Shown: positions 1 through 12,819, numbered from the stretch's first letter. The stretch: 64,000 bases of DNA from Spirodela intermedia (GCA_902729315.2 LR746268.1:3031501-3095500); one strand, 5' to 3'. Program-made: numbers and translations. The notes: generated by a model from the letters alone, not told the origin.

Positions 1-177
1 TTTGGTGTGGGAAGTAGCGGTAGGAAGGTTGGTGGGAGGCTCAACTTCGATAGCATAGTCAGTGATTCGCTGGTGGCCAGGAGCCTCGCCAACCAGAACG
101 GCTGCTCCGCTGGATCTTGCACCACCGACGCAGCACCGCCAGACCCCTCTGTGAAGGCCGAACAGCCGGACTCTTGA
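1..177 (+). CDS. C-terminal fragment of an unrecognised protein (5' end outside window)
   Basis: Frame 1 is open from the first base to a TGA at 175-177 and gives 58 residues, ending in an Ala/Pro/Asp/Ser-rich tail (...VKAEQPDS). The other two plus frames are closed within the first 60 bases. The stretch is GC-rich with balanced codons, unlike the AT-rich DNA that follows. I do not recognise the family. A good splice donor (TCT|GTAAGTA, GT at 214-215) lies 37 bases after the stop, so there may be an intron in the 3' UTR, or the reading may be part of an alternative or decayed transcript. The first bases could also be intron. Confidence 0.4.
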   Translation, partial: FGVGSSGRKVGGRLNFDSIVSDSLVARSLANQNGCSAGSCTTDAAPPDPSVKAEQPDS

Positions 178-3100
178 GTGCCGCCACCGCCGCCGCCGAG
201 CACCAACTCCTCTGTAAGTACCTCTTGCCCTCCCTGTTGCCCCTTGCTTTGTCTTAAAAGGTTGCGCACCGTTGTACATGACTTATGGGGTGGGGTATGC
301 GGGTGGGAGCAGCAGGATTTTTGATACAACTGTGAGAGGTTGGCTCTCCCTGCTGCCCTGCCCTTCTCGCCAGCTCCCGTCTAACCCAGCTTTATAATAA
401 AGCCCGCATCTTTGTTGCCATTGCCGGTGTAAATTCCCTTCACAAGCTCTCTCTCTCTCTCTTACTGCTTTTATTCTCATTGTGTTTTGAGGATTGCCTC
501 AGAGAGAGAGAGTCGTAGGGTGGTAGTGGCGAAGGACCAATATTAATACTTTAATATTTTTAGGATGCCCTTAAAACGGTGGATCAATTTTAATAATACT
601 TTAAAATATATTTAAACAACTTCAAAGCTAATTGCAAAGTAGTAAGTTAAAATATTTATTCAAAATGACTCATTAAAATAAATTCAAAATGCAGGAAAAG
701 TCAGAAAATTATCTGAATTGATCTCTAGCATATTTCTCACATATTTATCATAGGCATTGCTTGATACCAGGCCATTCCTAAGCCTCGTTCTGGGGGTTCC
801 TATCAACTATCTCTTTCTTGTAGGTTATCTTTCAAGCTTCTATGTCATCTAGTCTACTAGTGTAGGGTTGTGCATGTGTTGGGAGCATTTGACAAATCAC
901 AAGTCCTCTAACATATGTTTTAATATTTGATTTATCACCCTTATAAATTTACTATGAGCATTTAACAACAAATGCCATCACTAGTCATAAAGAGTTACTT
1001 TCATCTTAAAAATTATTTTTTATTTATCACTTAGACAAATTTGATTTGGTGATAATCACTTTTTAAATAAATCTTGTGAAAAATTTAAACAATAGAGCAC
1101 GCCAAGTATATAATAAAAATGTATATTTAATTGTAATCACGTTAATAATTGTGCAATCTACACAATCACTAGCTTTCATCTTTCATTGAAGTAATATAAA
1201 AAATAAATGTTGACTCATACTTTATTTAATCAATCCTTTTGTGAAATGAATATAATGTTCCTCTCATTACTAGAAGATCATTAGGTAAGTCTTAAATAAT
1301 TGTAAAAATCATTTAATACTTTTAGTACAAGCTTAGGTGCAGATTTTGGAAATTCACATGTGAAATTCAACTTTTTCACTAACACTTTATTGTTCCTCTC
1401 ATTAGTGGAAGATCATTAGGTAAGTCTTGAACAATAGTAAAAATCATATAATAATTTTTCAAAAATATTTCAAACTTTTGATCCTAGTTGTTCATGAGCT
1501 CTCTTATATCAATTAACATGACTTCCTTTTTCTTGTATTTATTAATATTTATAAAATCACTATCTTATATCGAGTGTAAAACAAATTTCCAAATATATAA
1601 TTTGTCTCTACCCTTATGAGTATCACCTAATTCCTAGTCTATTTAATATAATTTGACATGCAGGCACATTAATTATATCATAATAAACTTCATCAAAATA
1701 TATTTTTTATAGTTAAAGTTTATACTAAATATTTTTGTGAGACTTTTTTTAATACTATTTTATCCAATGAACTTTATATAGACTTGATTGATTTTTTATT
1801 TTGAGTCTTAATATAGAGACCATATTTAAGGAAATAATATTTTCACTATTAATTATACCTTCAAAGGAAACCTACTTTTCACTCTCAACTTTTCCATAAT
1901 ATCCTTGGAGATTAAGCACATGAATTGAGAGAATATACTCCTTTGAGCAGATTCAGACATTTAAAATCAAATGTATGGGAGCTTAGTTTCTAACACCACA
2001 TAATTTATTGTTTGATAGTGCACTACATTTGAAAAAATATTATGTCATTGGAGATGTTTCTCTTTCCTTGGTAGACATATGAGTCTCTTTACAACTAGTG
2101 AATGATTTTTTTTTTCCTAATATAAAAATTGACAAAGTTATCTTGAAGTACTCAATCTTTTGCCTCATCATTCTATTATTTGTCATTTGATATCTTATGA
2201 CCTTCACCACATCTATAAGCCTTATCTGATATTGGGTGGTCTCTTCCTTATAACCCATTCTTCAAGCTTCCATGACATTTGATTTGATAGTGTTAAACTA
2301 TGCATGTATTACATCATAGACCAAATAAGCTAAACAATTTATATCATGACTCATCATTTTTTTAAGCATGATAATCTTTGATAGAGTTTGTGAGACAATA
2401 TTCTATATAAGACAAGATAGCTGATTTGATGAACAAAAATATTAATTATATACATTAGGAAAAATTAGTGCAAAAGTTATCATGCCTATTTTTCCTCATA
2501 TTACTATCATCTTGTTCGTTTTATGATTACAAAAGAACTAAAAATGTTTCTTTTCCAGGTTGCCAAATTCGGACAAATCATGTTTTTCCTTACACTTTTC
2601 TTTGCGGATGTAAAAATAAATTCACTATTTTTAATAGAAACAAAAGAGACATTGTTAAAAAAAAATTATTTATGATAGAAAGGGGCAAATGATTTAAATT
2701 TTCTTATTGATATCACACCTAAAAAATTTAAAATTGATAAGTTTTCATTTACAAATTTTAGCTCTTAAGGAGTTTTATTACTCACCAAATAAGCTCTTTC
2801 ATGGATTTTTATTACTCACCAAATTGATATCTCCAAAGAACCAATATTGGTTTTTATTTTTTCAAAAAATTTATCTTGAAGTTCTTTAGTCTCTATGGTC
2901 TTCTCTATTAGTAATCTTCTACATCATTTTCAAACCTCAACTTATTTTCAAACTTAGTTGTCACTAAGGTTTCTTGTAATTTGGAGCAGATATTCACCAA
3001 CCACTATCATCAGTCAATAAACCTCTAAATATGTTTATTTTCTATCCATACACACAACTTAAATGTCGTGAAATATTTTCTATTTCTACAATTGAACTAG

Positions 3101-3901
3101 TATTTCGAATATGGCACAAGAGACAAATCTGCAACGTGAAAATATTTCTCTAAGAAGAAGACAAATGAGAAGCTTGGAAGGAGAAAAAGTCAAGAAGCAT
3201 CCAATTCTAAAGTTTATGGCTTTGATCTTCAGTCCTCAAAGATCTATGGACTTCAATTCCCAATAATATTTTTAAATGAGACTTTTTTGTAAAAGGTTTA
3301 CATTTTCATCAGATAATCTGCTCCTCCATCTATTGACATGTTCAACATCACAAAAAAAATAAATTCAATTTGTATTGTCTCTATTGCCATTATTCCATTA
3401 AGATTGACCACTCCTTATCCTCTCATGTTGGAATAAGAATTCCAAATTAACTCTATCCAATCAATTGGTTCCAAGGGACAAAGGGAGACATAAAAATACT
3501 AAAAAAAAGGTCATCCATAATTTTGTGATCATTCACAATTGAATGAGATTCAATTATTTTTTTCTGAATATTGATCTCAAAAACTGTCCTTTCGTAGAAA
3601 CTAATTTAGACTCATAATCACGTATAAAATTATCACTAATAATTCAAAATATTGAATTTTCATAGCATTATACCTTTCAAATAATATTTTTTCATGTGCA
3701 AATTTAAGATTATTGAGAAGAAGAATAATCAAAGAAGTTGAGTCCCTTCCATAATGCCTAAAACTGTAACCTTTCTTCATGTAGAGTTAATATTTAGGCT
3801 CCAAAAGTAAGACATATGGTGATGAAGGGCCTAAATTCATTGAACTCCTATGTAATACACCATTGACAATAAAAAAAATATCTTTCTACTTAGATGATAG
3901 T
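178..3901. other. AT-rich intergenic DNA, no gene recognised
   Basis: GC content drops sharply after about base 540. Short CT and GA runs lie at about 450-463 and 500-513. Only short ORFs with no recognisable motif occur. Two stretches, near 820-890 and 2240-2310, resemble each other (TTCAAGCTTC... TGCATGT...), so the region is probably an old unclassified repeat. I found no conserved domain. Confidence 0.4.
1256..1447. repeat. 57-bp direct repeat, two copies 135 bp apart
   Basis: Bases 1256-1312 and 1391-1447 share TGTTCCTCTCATTA, then GAAGATCATTAGGTAAGTCTT, then GTAAAAATCAT, with a few substitutions. This is a simple local duplication in AT-rich DNA with no sign of function. Confidence 0.65.
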
Positions 3902-5794
3902 TGAGAAGTCTTTATTATCATGAGTTAATAATTAATTAATAATATATATTTAGCATTAACTCATGATAAATAAACTTATATTTATGTTAAATTATAAAAA
4001 GTGTTTTTTAGTTAGTTAATGTGAATTTTTGACTAATTATGTGATTTTATATAAATTTATGTAATTTATAATCTTATTTTTTAGATAAATGAAGAAGAAT
4101 AAAAGAAAATAAAAAGATAAAAAGAAGAGAATTTGCCGGCCAATTGTGCCCACGAGGGGGTCAGAAACATAAGTGGAGCTATGAGCAAGGGCTCAAGCGG
4201 CTAAGGATGGACCAATTGGGGGCATGTGTGCGTCACTCCCCTTCTACATCACACTAGTGGCAAGTTGGTGTGAGGGATAAAGAGTGGTTGTACACATACG
4301 AGAAAAGAACTCATTAATTCTTAAATCTTGTATTACTATATATTGATCTCAAAATTCAACATATAATTGATGTGAGACTAAATCACAGTCACAGCTTCCT
4401 CATAATGTTTTAATAATTTTTTTACCTCAAATATCTCTTATTTATCATAAGTAGATATCTTGATGACATCACTTTATAAAGATATTAACATACTTATTTT
4501 AATCTCTCTTATGTAGGTGGGTGATTAACGAAGGTTCAAATCCTACTAGACTCAAAACTCATATTTTTTATCTGATTAAATTATAATTTTCTTGTAGATT
4601 GTTGGTAAATGATTAAGCTTCTAAAATTACTCAATCATTGATAAAAATTTTGTTGATGCGATTTACAAAGTATCATTACTAAAATTACTAAACAATTCAT
4701 GATAAAAGAATCATAAATCTATTGAGTAAATAATCTCTAATTGATCGACAAATAAGTTGTCGTCGAAAAGAGAACGATCTATTGAGAGACGAGTTGTCAC
4801 CTCCTAAGAGCATACTAGATGTAATGAAGAGTTTTTTCTTGTTCCATAGACCTAAGGATGAAGCTTCTCAACATGCATCCCACCTCCATTCAATTCATCT
4901 TTGTCAGATGATAGTCACTAAAGAGCCGCAAAATTGTCATTTTTTTGCTTTGTCAGGTGATAGTCATTGGAGACTATTCGACGACCCCCACTTCATTAAT
5001 TTTTAGACTTTGCAAATAGATTTAGAAGTTGTCTACATCATCTGTCTAAAGAGTGTCTTTGAGACCGTGGATGTTACATAACAATCTTCTTAAGTACTCA
5101 AGATTCTAACACATCACTAACTATTTTTAACTAGTTTAACTTTTGTCATAATTTTTTATACTTTGAAAAGAGATCTAGTAAATGCCCAAATCATCTATGT
5201 TCAAAAAAAGCCCTTAAAGTCATAAACATCGCACGATAACCACCCAAAACACACATAATTTCAATGATTGCTATCGTGAGGTTAAAACTTTACTTTTTCT
5301 ACTTTTAACATAATTTTCACTTAATTTAATGATACTTTGTGTGATTTTAAGTTAACTAAAACCTTCTTCATTTAATAATAATTCTTTTAGCTTTTACAAA
5401 TCTTTATTTGACCTATTAAATCATCTATAATCACTTACATAATAATCACTAAACATAACTCTACTTCTATTCGAATCATATTCCTTAAGACACTAATGTT
5501 GTCCTCATATATGTACCCTTATTTTTCTTTTTGTGAATTTTTAAATGTATTTTATATTCATCATTTAATCTAAAACTCATAAAGAAATTATTCTTTTAAG
5601 AAAATTATAAAATATTATCTAATATTATCTTACATGTCAATTGACCTAGAAATTCCTTACTATTTTTAAAACCTTTTATCGAAATAATTGATTTCTTTAT
5701 TTTGAAATATTTCTAAAAATATAAAAATTAATATTTTCTAATTTTATAAATAATAAATTTATGTTATTTATCATACAACAATTAAGTCACGACA
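3902..5794 (+). mobile_element. fam-L solo LTR, copy 1
   Basis: It starts TGAGAAGTCTTTATTATCATGAG and ends AATTAAGTCACGACA, the two ends of the family. It is flanked by a perfect 5-bp target duplication, ATAGT (3897-3901 and 5795-5799). No internal region or second LTR adjoins it, so it is a solo LTR. At 1.89 kb it is longer than the 1.64 kb of young copies. Most family CpG sites have become TG or CA, which points to an old insertion. Confidence 0.85.
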
Positions 5795-5799
5795 ATAGT

Positions 5800-6315
5800 T
5801 ATCACCTATCAAGCAAGCCAAAATTTTTCCATGATGCACCTTAGAAATCATTTCATCATTTCTATACATGTCACATTAACAAGACAATGTGCTCTACTAT
5901 GGCCAAATATGAACAAGAACAAAATAGAGTTGATCAATGAGTATCCATGGAAAACTTTCTTACTTTGGTAGGCATTAGCACATTGAGCGGTGTATCACAA
6001 TTAAAAAAATCAAAGATAGAAGCAATATTTGAGAAAAAAATTCGTGGGTGTGCTTGTGAAGGGGGGGAGGGAGAGAGAGGAGAGCAGTACCTTGTGATGA
6101 GATTGCAGAACTTCAAACCAAAGTCATAGCCCACAATACCCACAAATTATTCCATTGAAGCTGAAAAATGCGTATAACTACACAGGTGGGGCTTCACATC
6201 GTAGGGCAAAAGGTGACATAAAAAAATTGAATAATCAAATCAAATACTTGACAAGTAATGCCATCCTCAAGATTCTCATCAACTTTACCAGACATAAAAC
6301 AGCGGCTATTCCTCT
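5800..6315. other. Spacer and 3' flank of the carrier gene
   Basis: AT-rich sequence with a GGGGGGGAGGGAGAGAGAGG purine run near 6061-6080. The part next to 6316 should hold the 3' UTR of the minus-strand carrier gene. I could not place a polyadenylation site with confidence. Confidence 0.4.
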
Positions 6316-8978
6316 TTAGTCAAGAGCAAACCCTTTTTTCATAGTTTCGTAAACAAGATAAGTTATGCTTGCAGCTGGCACCACTTTGAGAAGATTGGGA
6401 AAAATTCCTTTATAAAATCCTGAAAGACCTTCACGCTGATATGTTCTCAAGAAGCAGTCCATCATTCCTTCATAGGCAGCGTCAGTATTAGTAGGTTGGG
6501 CCTGCATTCTGAGAAGAATGGTAAAATATTAACACAGCTCACAGATCTAAGAACGGGAGAAATATGTAACAAAATTTGCCGATTGTGAAACATAAGATTT
6601 CAGTGGACTGGAATGTACCTCGTTCTAACCACCTGTAAAGGATAAACACATGTTGCCCCGAGAGCCCCTGAAATTGTCCCACAGCCCAATTGCACCAGAG
6701 GGCCGGTTTCTACATAAAAAGGCAATTTTTCAGAGCCCAATAATAAAAGTGTCTGAAAGAAGAGCCCGCAGTGACCAAGAAATGAGTATAGTGATATGTT
6801 GTCGAATTTTATAGACAGAAATAGCTGAGAGACCTACCCCTATCTTCCAGAATATAGGTCCTGCAGAGATCTTTCAAAGTCTCATATGCAGCAAGATCTA
6901 TCCCTGCATATGGGATAATCCCAAAGAGAGATGGAATAAGGCCTCTGTAGAAGGCTCGAGGCCCCTCCTGCACCCATATATCTTTTGATAGTTTCCCAAC
7001 ATTAGGGACTCTCCCATCTTTACAGGGAAATGTCTGCACTCTAGTTTTTATAAGATCCATTGGATAGATAGCAGTCTGTGCCACTGCGCCAGCCAGACCA
7101 CCAGCAATGAGGCGCCCGGAAGCACCAATCTCATTTCTATCTCCCCTTTTCAAATCGGCAATCATATCCTTCAGTATTTCAAATGTGTAAAACTTAATTG
7201 CAGACTCCGGCGCAACCTTGATAACATTCAATCCGTTGCCTCTAAAAAAGCCCAAAAAGGCACCTTCTTTCCAGATATCCTTTATTGTAGGTATCAAATG
7301 TGCTTTACTAGTCTGTACTTGCATTGCAACCTTAAGGCGGTCAAGTGGTGCAGTTGCAGTTCGGGATATGGCACCAGCTACCCCTCCCGCAATAAGGTAC
7401 ATGCTAGTATTTAAATGCTTACTAATACCCTCTGGGATCACAGCCTGTTCACCAATATCTACGAGACAAACCCTCTCCCAGTAATGGTAAATATTCTCTA
7501 TTGTAGCTTCGTGTGGGTATAACAATAGAAAATCCCTCCATTCTTCAAAGGATATAATTCCATTGTTGTCCTTATCAACATGTTCCACAAAACGAGCAAG
7601 TTCTTCATCATCAATTTCAATTCCTGGAAAATAAAACTGGTATAACTTGTTAGGTAGAGACAACAATTTAAATACAATAAAGCTGAGATGATTCCTTCCG
7701 GTGAGAGAAAGATGGACTGAGCATAACTGAAACTAATTAGGCAACACCGTATTGTAATGATGGTAAACAAAAAATTGATGAAAAAGGCATAGATTCTATA
7801 TAGCTATCTAGCATATAAACTGTGGGATATGTTGATCATCTGCCCAATATACTGCTTGAAAGTATGATGAAAGCCGGCATAGCATCAAAAGAAGTTTCTG
7901 TGCATCAAGATGGATGTGTCTACTCCGGCTGAATTTAATTGGAAGGACCGCTTAATAGGAAATACTTGAGGTCCTGGAGGTGAATGAGTTATAACAATGC
8001 TTACCCTTCAGTGCAAGTGGCACAGTTCAAATAATATTTTAAAGACATTCATCTAGACAAATTGATCCTGAACAGAAGGTGTAGGTTGAGAACGTGCCAT
8101 TTCACTGTATTGCACCTGCACATACCGGTTGAACATAAAATTGCCTTTTATGATGCTCAACGATCCATCGCCTTCACTGACACTGGAGCACTAAATGTAC
8201 TGATAATGCATCAATGGGAGGCCAGATGATAACTGAGATAAATAATCATCCAAGGTGTAGTGGAGTGTAACTATTTCCACACAAAAGAGAGCTGCAAGAA
8301 CAACTACAGCCTTTGTGATCCGAAAGTTTGCTTGGGAATTTTGTTTTTTGTGTTACATGGGAGGAATCAATTAAACAAGGGCTCAAGTCGGTCAGCCAAA
8401 TGGTAGCCTAACAAAGAGATAGTACCCAAGGATGTGAACAATTGAACGTGCTAATTCTGGCAACGCCAGTTACCTGCTTTGATGAGTGCGTCCAATAGCT
8501 CCTCTGGTAGTATGCATCCATTGTGCTCCACGTCGATAGCCTGGAAGATGCGGTACAGCTCGAGTTCCTTCTCATCCATGTACCGCCGGAACTCTTCGTA
8601 CCCGACACGTCCATCCCGATCGACATCGCACACCTTGAGGAGGTCCCTCGCATACTTGTACTCGGCGGGGATGTTGAGCCCCAACAACCCCGCCTCAATC
8701 TGTGCCTGGTCCAGGTACCCCGCCCCAGGTGCGTCGAAGAAGTTGAAGAGGCTCCGGATCCGGACCTCTCTCTCCTCCATTGTCTCCCTCAGCGCAAGCA
8801 GCACGTGGTCAATCGACACCGGCCCCGGCTTTCTGACCGGGTTGCAGCATCCCGCCCGCTGCTGCTGCTTTTGACCACCGGCGGTCGGGATGCTGCGGTC
8901 CTCCGCGGGCGATTGCTTCTCCGACCCCATGTTCGGGAAGCTGACGTGCCGCCCAACTGCCTGCCCGGCCCCGACCAT
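6316..8978 (-). CDS. EF-hand ATP-Mg/phosphate carrier, mitochondrial inner membrane (APC/SCaMC type)
   Basis: Four coding exons join in frame with GT-AG introns: 8978-8474, 7623-6838, 6709-6619 and 6508-6316, giving 524 residues. The N-terminal half has EF-hand loops. Those at 118-129, 149-160 and 185-196 keep the acidic ligands and the Glu at position 12; the one starting at Asp82 is degenerate (DAPGAG). The C-terminal half has three mitochondrial-carrier repeats, with signatures PLDRLK (261-266), PMDLIK (356-361) and PLQVVR (454-459, Gln in place of the acidic residue). This layout is that of calcium-regulated carriers exchanging ATP-Mg or ADP for phosphate across the inner membrane, known in plants as APC1-3. 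The N-terminus is Gln/Gly-rich. An in-frame Met at residue 17 is an alternative start. Domain order and length fit the family. The substrate is inferred from the family. Confidence 0.93.
7624..8473 (-). other. Intron 1 of the carrier gene
   Basis: The donor is AAAGCAG|GTAACT (exon ends at 8474) and the acceptor is TTTTCCAG|GAATTG (exon 2 begins at 7623). The intron is phase 1 and 850 bp long. It separates EF-hand 3 from EF-hand 4, and the two halves join as ...[12 protein letters not shown].... I saw no nested element in it. Confidence 0.85.
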
Positions 8979-9660
8979 TCAAAATGTACTGCGATCGGAC
9001 GGGTTTCCAAAATAGGCGGTTGCGAATTGAACCGAACTTGCCTGCAGTGAGATACCACGGCGAGGGCTTCCCTCAAGAGATGACCACTTCCGCTTCCAAG
9101 TAGCTCGCCCGAGATGGCCGAATTCAAAGGGAGAAAACCACAACGATACTGTACAGAATCCACTCGGATCACCTTACAGCCTGACCGGAATTCCGAGCAC
9201 TGCGACAAAAATTGCTCGGCGCGGGGGGCGATAAAACAAGCCGAGAGACGAGAATTCTCCCTTGTCCTTCAGTATCCTGACCTGGTCCGCGAATCCCGGA
9301 GCGCTCCTCGTCCGCGCCATCGCCGACTGGAGAAAGACGACCGCAACCAGCCCCAAGACGCACCTGACGGACGACGACGGCTACAAAGGAGCCAGTGCTG
9401 GTCGGCCCGCCTCCCTGAGCTGCGAGGGGCCCGGCAAGGTCCCCCGGAGCCCGTCGACAGGGCCGGCCCTCGCGGAGGAAGGAACACGGCCGACGATGGA
9501 GAGGAGGCGCGAGGGTGAAGCGACAGGAACGGCGCCCCCGCCGACTACATGTATACTTTCTCGATTTCTCTCGATTATTCTCTCCTCCCCTCCACCTCTT
9601 TTGTGACGTCATCAACCCCCCCGAGAGATGGAGGGAGGGACTTTCGTATAAAAAAAAAGC
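8979..9660 (-). promoter_or_regulatory. GC-rich 5' leader and promoter region of the carrier gene
   Basis: A CpG-rich block runs from exon 1 to about 9600 and ends in AT-rich DNA. Overlapping ORFs on both strands are what GC-rich DNA gives by chance, and none resembles a known protein. It most likely holds the 5' UTR and core promoter of the minus-strand carrier gene. A TGACGTCA palindrome (bZIP-type site) lies at about 9605. The transcription start cannot be read from sequence alone. Confidence 0.45.
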
Positions 9661-10553
9661 AAACGATAAGCTGGGTACCTCTTAAAAGGCATTATTTTGG
9701 GAATATTCCCAGCCGACCATGACTGAACGGCAGCAAATTAGCTTTCAGCGCGCCACCCAGAAAAGAACGTTCTTATTAAAAAAAACACTCGAGCCGGGAT
9801 AAATTAAATTAACGGGGACCATTTTGAACTTCTCCCGTATTTCTTATCCCTCAGGGGGTATGTATTTACACCAGACCCCAACCCTCCCACCAAAATGCGA
9901 AAATCCCCTTGGTCCCCCCGCATTTATTATATTTATGCACCCGCTCGAATGTTGTGGAGTTAACTCAGTGGTCTGAAATAAAGGTCGACTGTTTGAATGT
10001 TGGCCCCCCATGTCCCTCTGAAAGTAAGAACCCCGATTTAGTAATTATTCGGTATTTTAGGAGTGAAATTATAAACAATCCCACGACGCAGCAAACTGCC
10101 ACGTGGGAATACGGGGCCCTTAGTTTCTCCGCCTTTACTGCTTCGGCGCCGCCTTTGAAAGATATGCGTTCCCAAGACGCGTGATCGACGTTTGTGATAA
10201 AAAAGAAAACTTATCCACTGTCCCCCTCCGCCGCCAGCAGCCAGTACGATTCGCCCTTCATCACGCTCGGCCAGTTCTCACCACTTGCATAGCAGCCGCC
10301 GCCTCTGCTGACTCTACGCTCAGGAGATCAGCGGAGCAGGACGCCAGCGATGTTCATGAAATGGCACGCTGGTAGTCTGTATTAGTGAGAAGTCTGAAGA
10401 GGAGAAATCGGGTCTAGAATCCGCCAGGAACGGTAACACAGAAGACTGAGGCTGTGCAGCGTTGACTACTAGGGCTCATTTGGCGCTCATACAGAAGTAC
10501 TAGTTGCGTTTACTATCGAAGATGGAGCAGACCAGAGGAATCACGCGGTAGAT
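9661..10553. other. Intergenic DNA; most of it is the left part of a locus duplication
   Basis: From about 9920 this matches 46690-47274, for example ATTATATTTATGCACCCG, then GTGGTCTGAAATAAA, then GGAGCAGGACGCCAGCG. It is the 3' flank of SURNod19-A and should hold its 3' UTR and terminator. Short ORFs here are not conserved in frame between the two copies, so I do not call a gene. Confidence 0.6.
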
Positions 10554-12269
10554 CTACATTAACAAGGACCGGTAGCGTTGATCCCTAGCTCTGCTTCGCC
10601 GATAGAGAACGGCGACGGCGGAGGCCACGGTTATGCCGATGACGAGGAGGACCCACCAATAGTTGGAGTTCAGCATGCCGCCCTGCAGAAATGAACCACG
10701 ATACAGGATTAGGGTAGCGACGATAGCGATAGTAGGGAAGAGCTCGGAGTACTGGTGCTAGCAGCCAGAAAGAGTTGCTGGGTCTGGGGAGAGAGGGAGG
10801 AGGAGGGATTTCTCACGGTGAGCCGAACGGTGCTCGCCGGCGGGTCAGCAAGTAGGAAGTAGAAGAGACCCATGACCCCAGTGTGCAGTTCAGTGGCGTT
10901 GTAATTGGAGACGAGAGCCACCCTCTCCCCAGCGGTCACCTTCACCGAACCTGGGCTCGGATAGCAGGTCGTCATTCCTACGATGTAACCGACTTCATCT
11001 CCCGCCTCCTTTCCCCCGCCATAGATCGGCGTCGAGGAGCACAGCGTCCGCCCGTCCTGGATCCATTTCGACGGCAGAGACAGTCAGGGGACGGCACAGA
11101 GAAAACCAATACCGGCGATCTTTTGACGTCAGTCACCTGGCCGTAGAGGGCGACGCCGACTCCGCCCGTGTGTTGGTGAGCGACGGCGTAGACGATGTCG
11201 CCTCCGCGAGGGAGAACGAGATCCACCCTCTTGCTGTCGATGCAGGCGCCGCCGGCCGCTGCGGCCTCCCGACCACAGGGCGCGACCATGTACTCCACCT
11301 GGAGTGGGAGACGGAGTGGAGAGGATCATTAGGGATGAGAATTCACCGGAATATTCAGAATGGATGCGGAGGTTTACCCACCCGGCAGCCATTAGAGTTT
11401 AAGTCGTCCGTCGACGGTTTTGATCCGCTCTTCCCATCATCAGTGACGTCGAGGATGTAGACCTTGACCGGGACGATGTCGGCGGCCCAGTCGAGCCACT
11501 TCACCTCGTACCTCAGGAAGAGCTTCCTCGGGGCGCCACCGGAGCCTACGCCGGTGCGGCAGCGGGCCTTATCGTGGCAGCAGACCAAGCCTCCGACGTA
11601 GTCCTTCACCAGGGGGCGGCCGCGCTCATCGACGGTCACGTTGTAGAGCTCGCACCTGCACTCGGTGCATCCCAGGCGGTCGACGGAGCCCCTCGTGTCG
11701 ATCGCGTGGACGTTGAGCATCCACTTCTCCTCGTACCCAGTGGGGACCTCCGCCGGGTTCCCGACCTCTATCCCGTACGGGTCGGGAACCCAGGTGGCGG
11801 TCCGGCGAGTCTCCGACCCGAGGCCGAAGGTCTGCGGGAGAATCCCCCCGCAGGTGCCGGAGTTCCCGGCGAGAATGTACTCGGGAGGGCCGTTCGAAGA
11901 AGAGGCGGCGTTACCGGTAAAAAGGGACTCGGGAGGCTCGGGCGGGGGGCTGGTGGCACCGCTGCGCTTCCGCTGGTAGAACCTCACCAGCAACCAATGG
12001 TGAATGTAGGTCTCGTAGAGGGGAACGGGTTTCCCCGCCTCGTCGACCACCTCAGCGTTCAAGCTCTTCAGGGCGATGTGGCCTCGCGGGAAGGCGATGT
12101 CGCTGTAGAATCTATCCTCCACCGACCCGGGGCTCAGCGTGAACGGCGGCGAGTGGAAGACTTGCACTCTCAGCGGGGTACCGTCCGCGGCGGCGCTTAC
12201 CGGTGACGATTGTACAGCCATGGCGAAGACCACGGCCACCCGCAACCACCATCGGGAAGAGTTCGTCAT
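10554..12269 (-). CDS. SURNod19-family protein A (stress up-regulated Nod 19 type), complete
   Basis: Four exons, all phase 0: 12269-11382, 11298-11137, 11056-10817 and 10682-10554, giving 472 residues. Residues 1 to about 27 look like a signal peptide ending in Ala. The body carries motifs typical of plant SURNod19 proteins (HSPPFTLSPGS, FPRGHIALK, HHWLLVRFYQRK, CTECRCELYN, DGRTLCSSTPIYG, GYIVGMTTCYPSPGSV, NATELHTGVMGLFYF), with many cysteines suited to an extracytoplasmic fold. Exon 4 encodes one membrane span (about 439-457) and a short basic tail, so a type I membrane protein is likely. The donor after exon 1 is CGG|GTGGGT; the nearby GTAAAC would break the frame. The paralogue at 47530-48938 confirms exons 1-3. 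The biochemical role of the family is not established; the name comes from induction in nodules and stress. Confidence 0.9.
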
Positions 12270-12597
12270 AGCGGGCAGCCGATTGATTGTCTGCTAAGGA
12301 GAACAGTTAAATTCACGCAAGGAATCAAAAACTCAGAGCCAAGAAAACCCACCAATCCCTGTATGAAAAGGACGGTCGGATCGCCGGAGTTCTAGGGAGA
12401 AGAGGGATGAAGAGGGCGGAGGCACTGGCTCTTCGCTAGGGGGGGATGGCTGGAAGATACCTTCTGGAGGATTCAAAGGATTTTTTGGGGTGATAACCTT
12501 TTCTTACACTCCACCTACGGCGACGCCGGCTTGCGTCAGAGATTGCGTCATTCGTTCACCCATCTGACGTCACTAATTCGCCGCTGCCAGGGCCGAT
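12270..12597 (-). promoter_or_regulatory. 5' flank of SURNod19-A
   Basis: It matches the flank of the B copy (48939-49260) up to the point where a fam-L LTR begins. It contains TGACGTCA at about 12564-12571, a bZIP/as-1-like core. The stretch CTATTTAA that could be a TATA box in copy B reads CCTTTGAAT here, so the core promoter may differ between the two. Confidence 0.45.
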
Positions 12598-12819
12598 CTC
12601 ATGATCAATAATTAATTAATATTTTAATTTTAGCTTTAACTCATGATTAATAGACTTATATTTGTGTTAAATTATGAAAAGTAGTTTTAAGTTGGTTAAT
12701 GTAATTTTTTTTATTAATTATGTGATTTTATGTAAATTTATATAAATTTTATAATCCTTTTTTTAGATAAATAAAGAAAAATAAAATAAAATAAAAGGAA
12801 ATAAAAAGAGTGGGTACCC

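Noticed and set aside
8408-9615. Many overlapping ORFs of 60-175 codons on both strands around the carrier exon 1 and its upstream DNA
   Set aside because: They are shadows of a GC-rich exon and leader. Only the minus frame of exon 1 has EF-hand motifs and splices in frame.
9950-10015. tRNA-like A and B boxes (TAACTCAGTGGT ... GTTTGAATGT)
   Set aside because: The match is weak and degrades differently in the second copy; no tail or target duplication.
9909-10375. Plus-strand ORFs in the duplicated 3' flank
   Set aside because: The paralogous block at 46690-47137 does not keep the frames, so they are not conserved coding sequence.
11170-12206. Plus-strand ORFs up to 210 codons opposite SURNod19-A, with similar ones opposite B (48349-48941)
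   Set aside because: They are the antisense of a GC-rich coding exon. Conservation follows the sense frame, whose motifs fit SURNod19.
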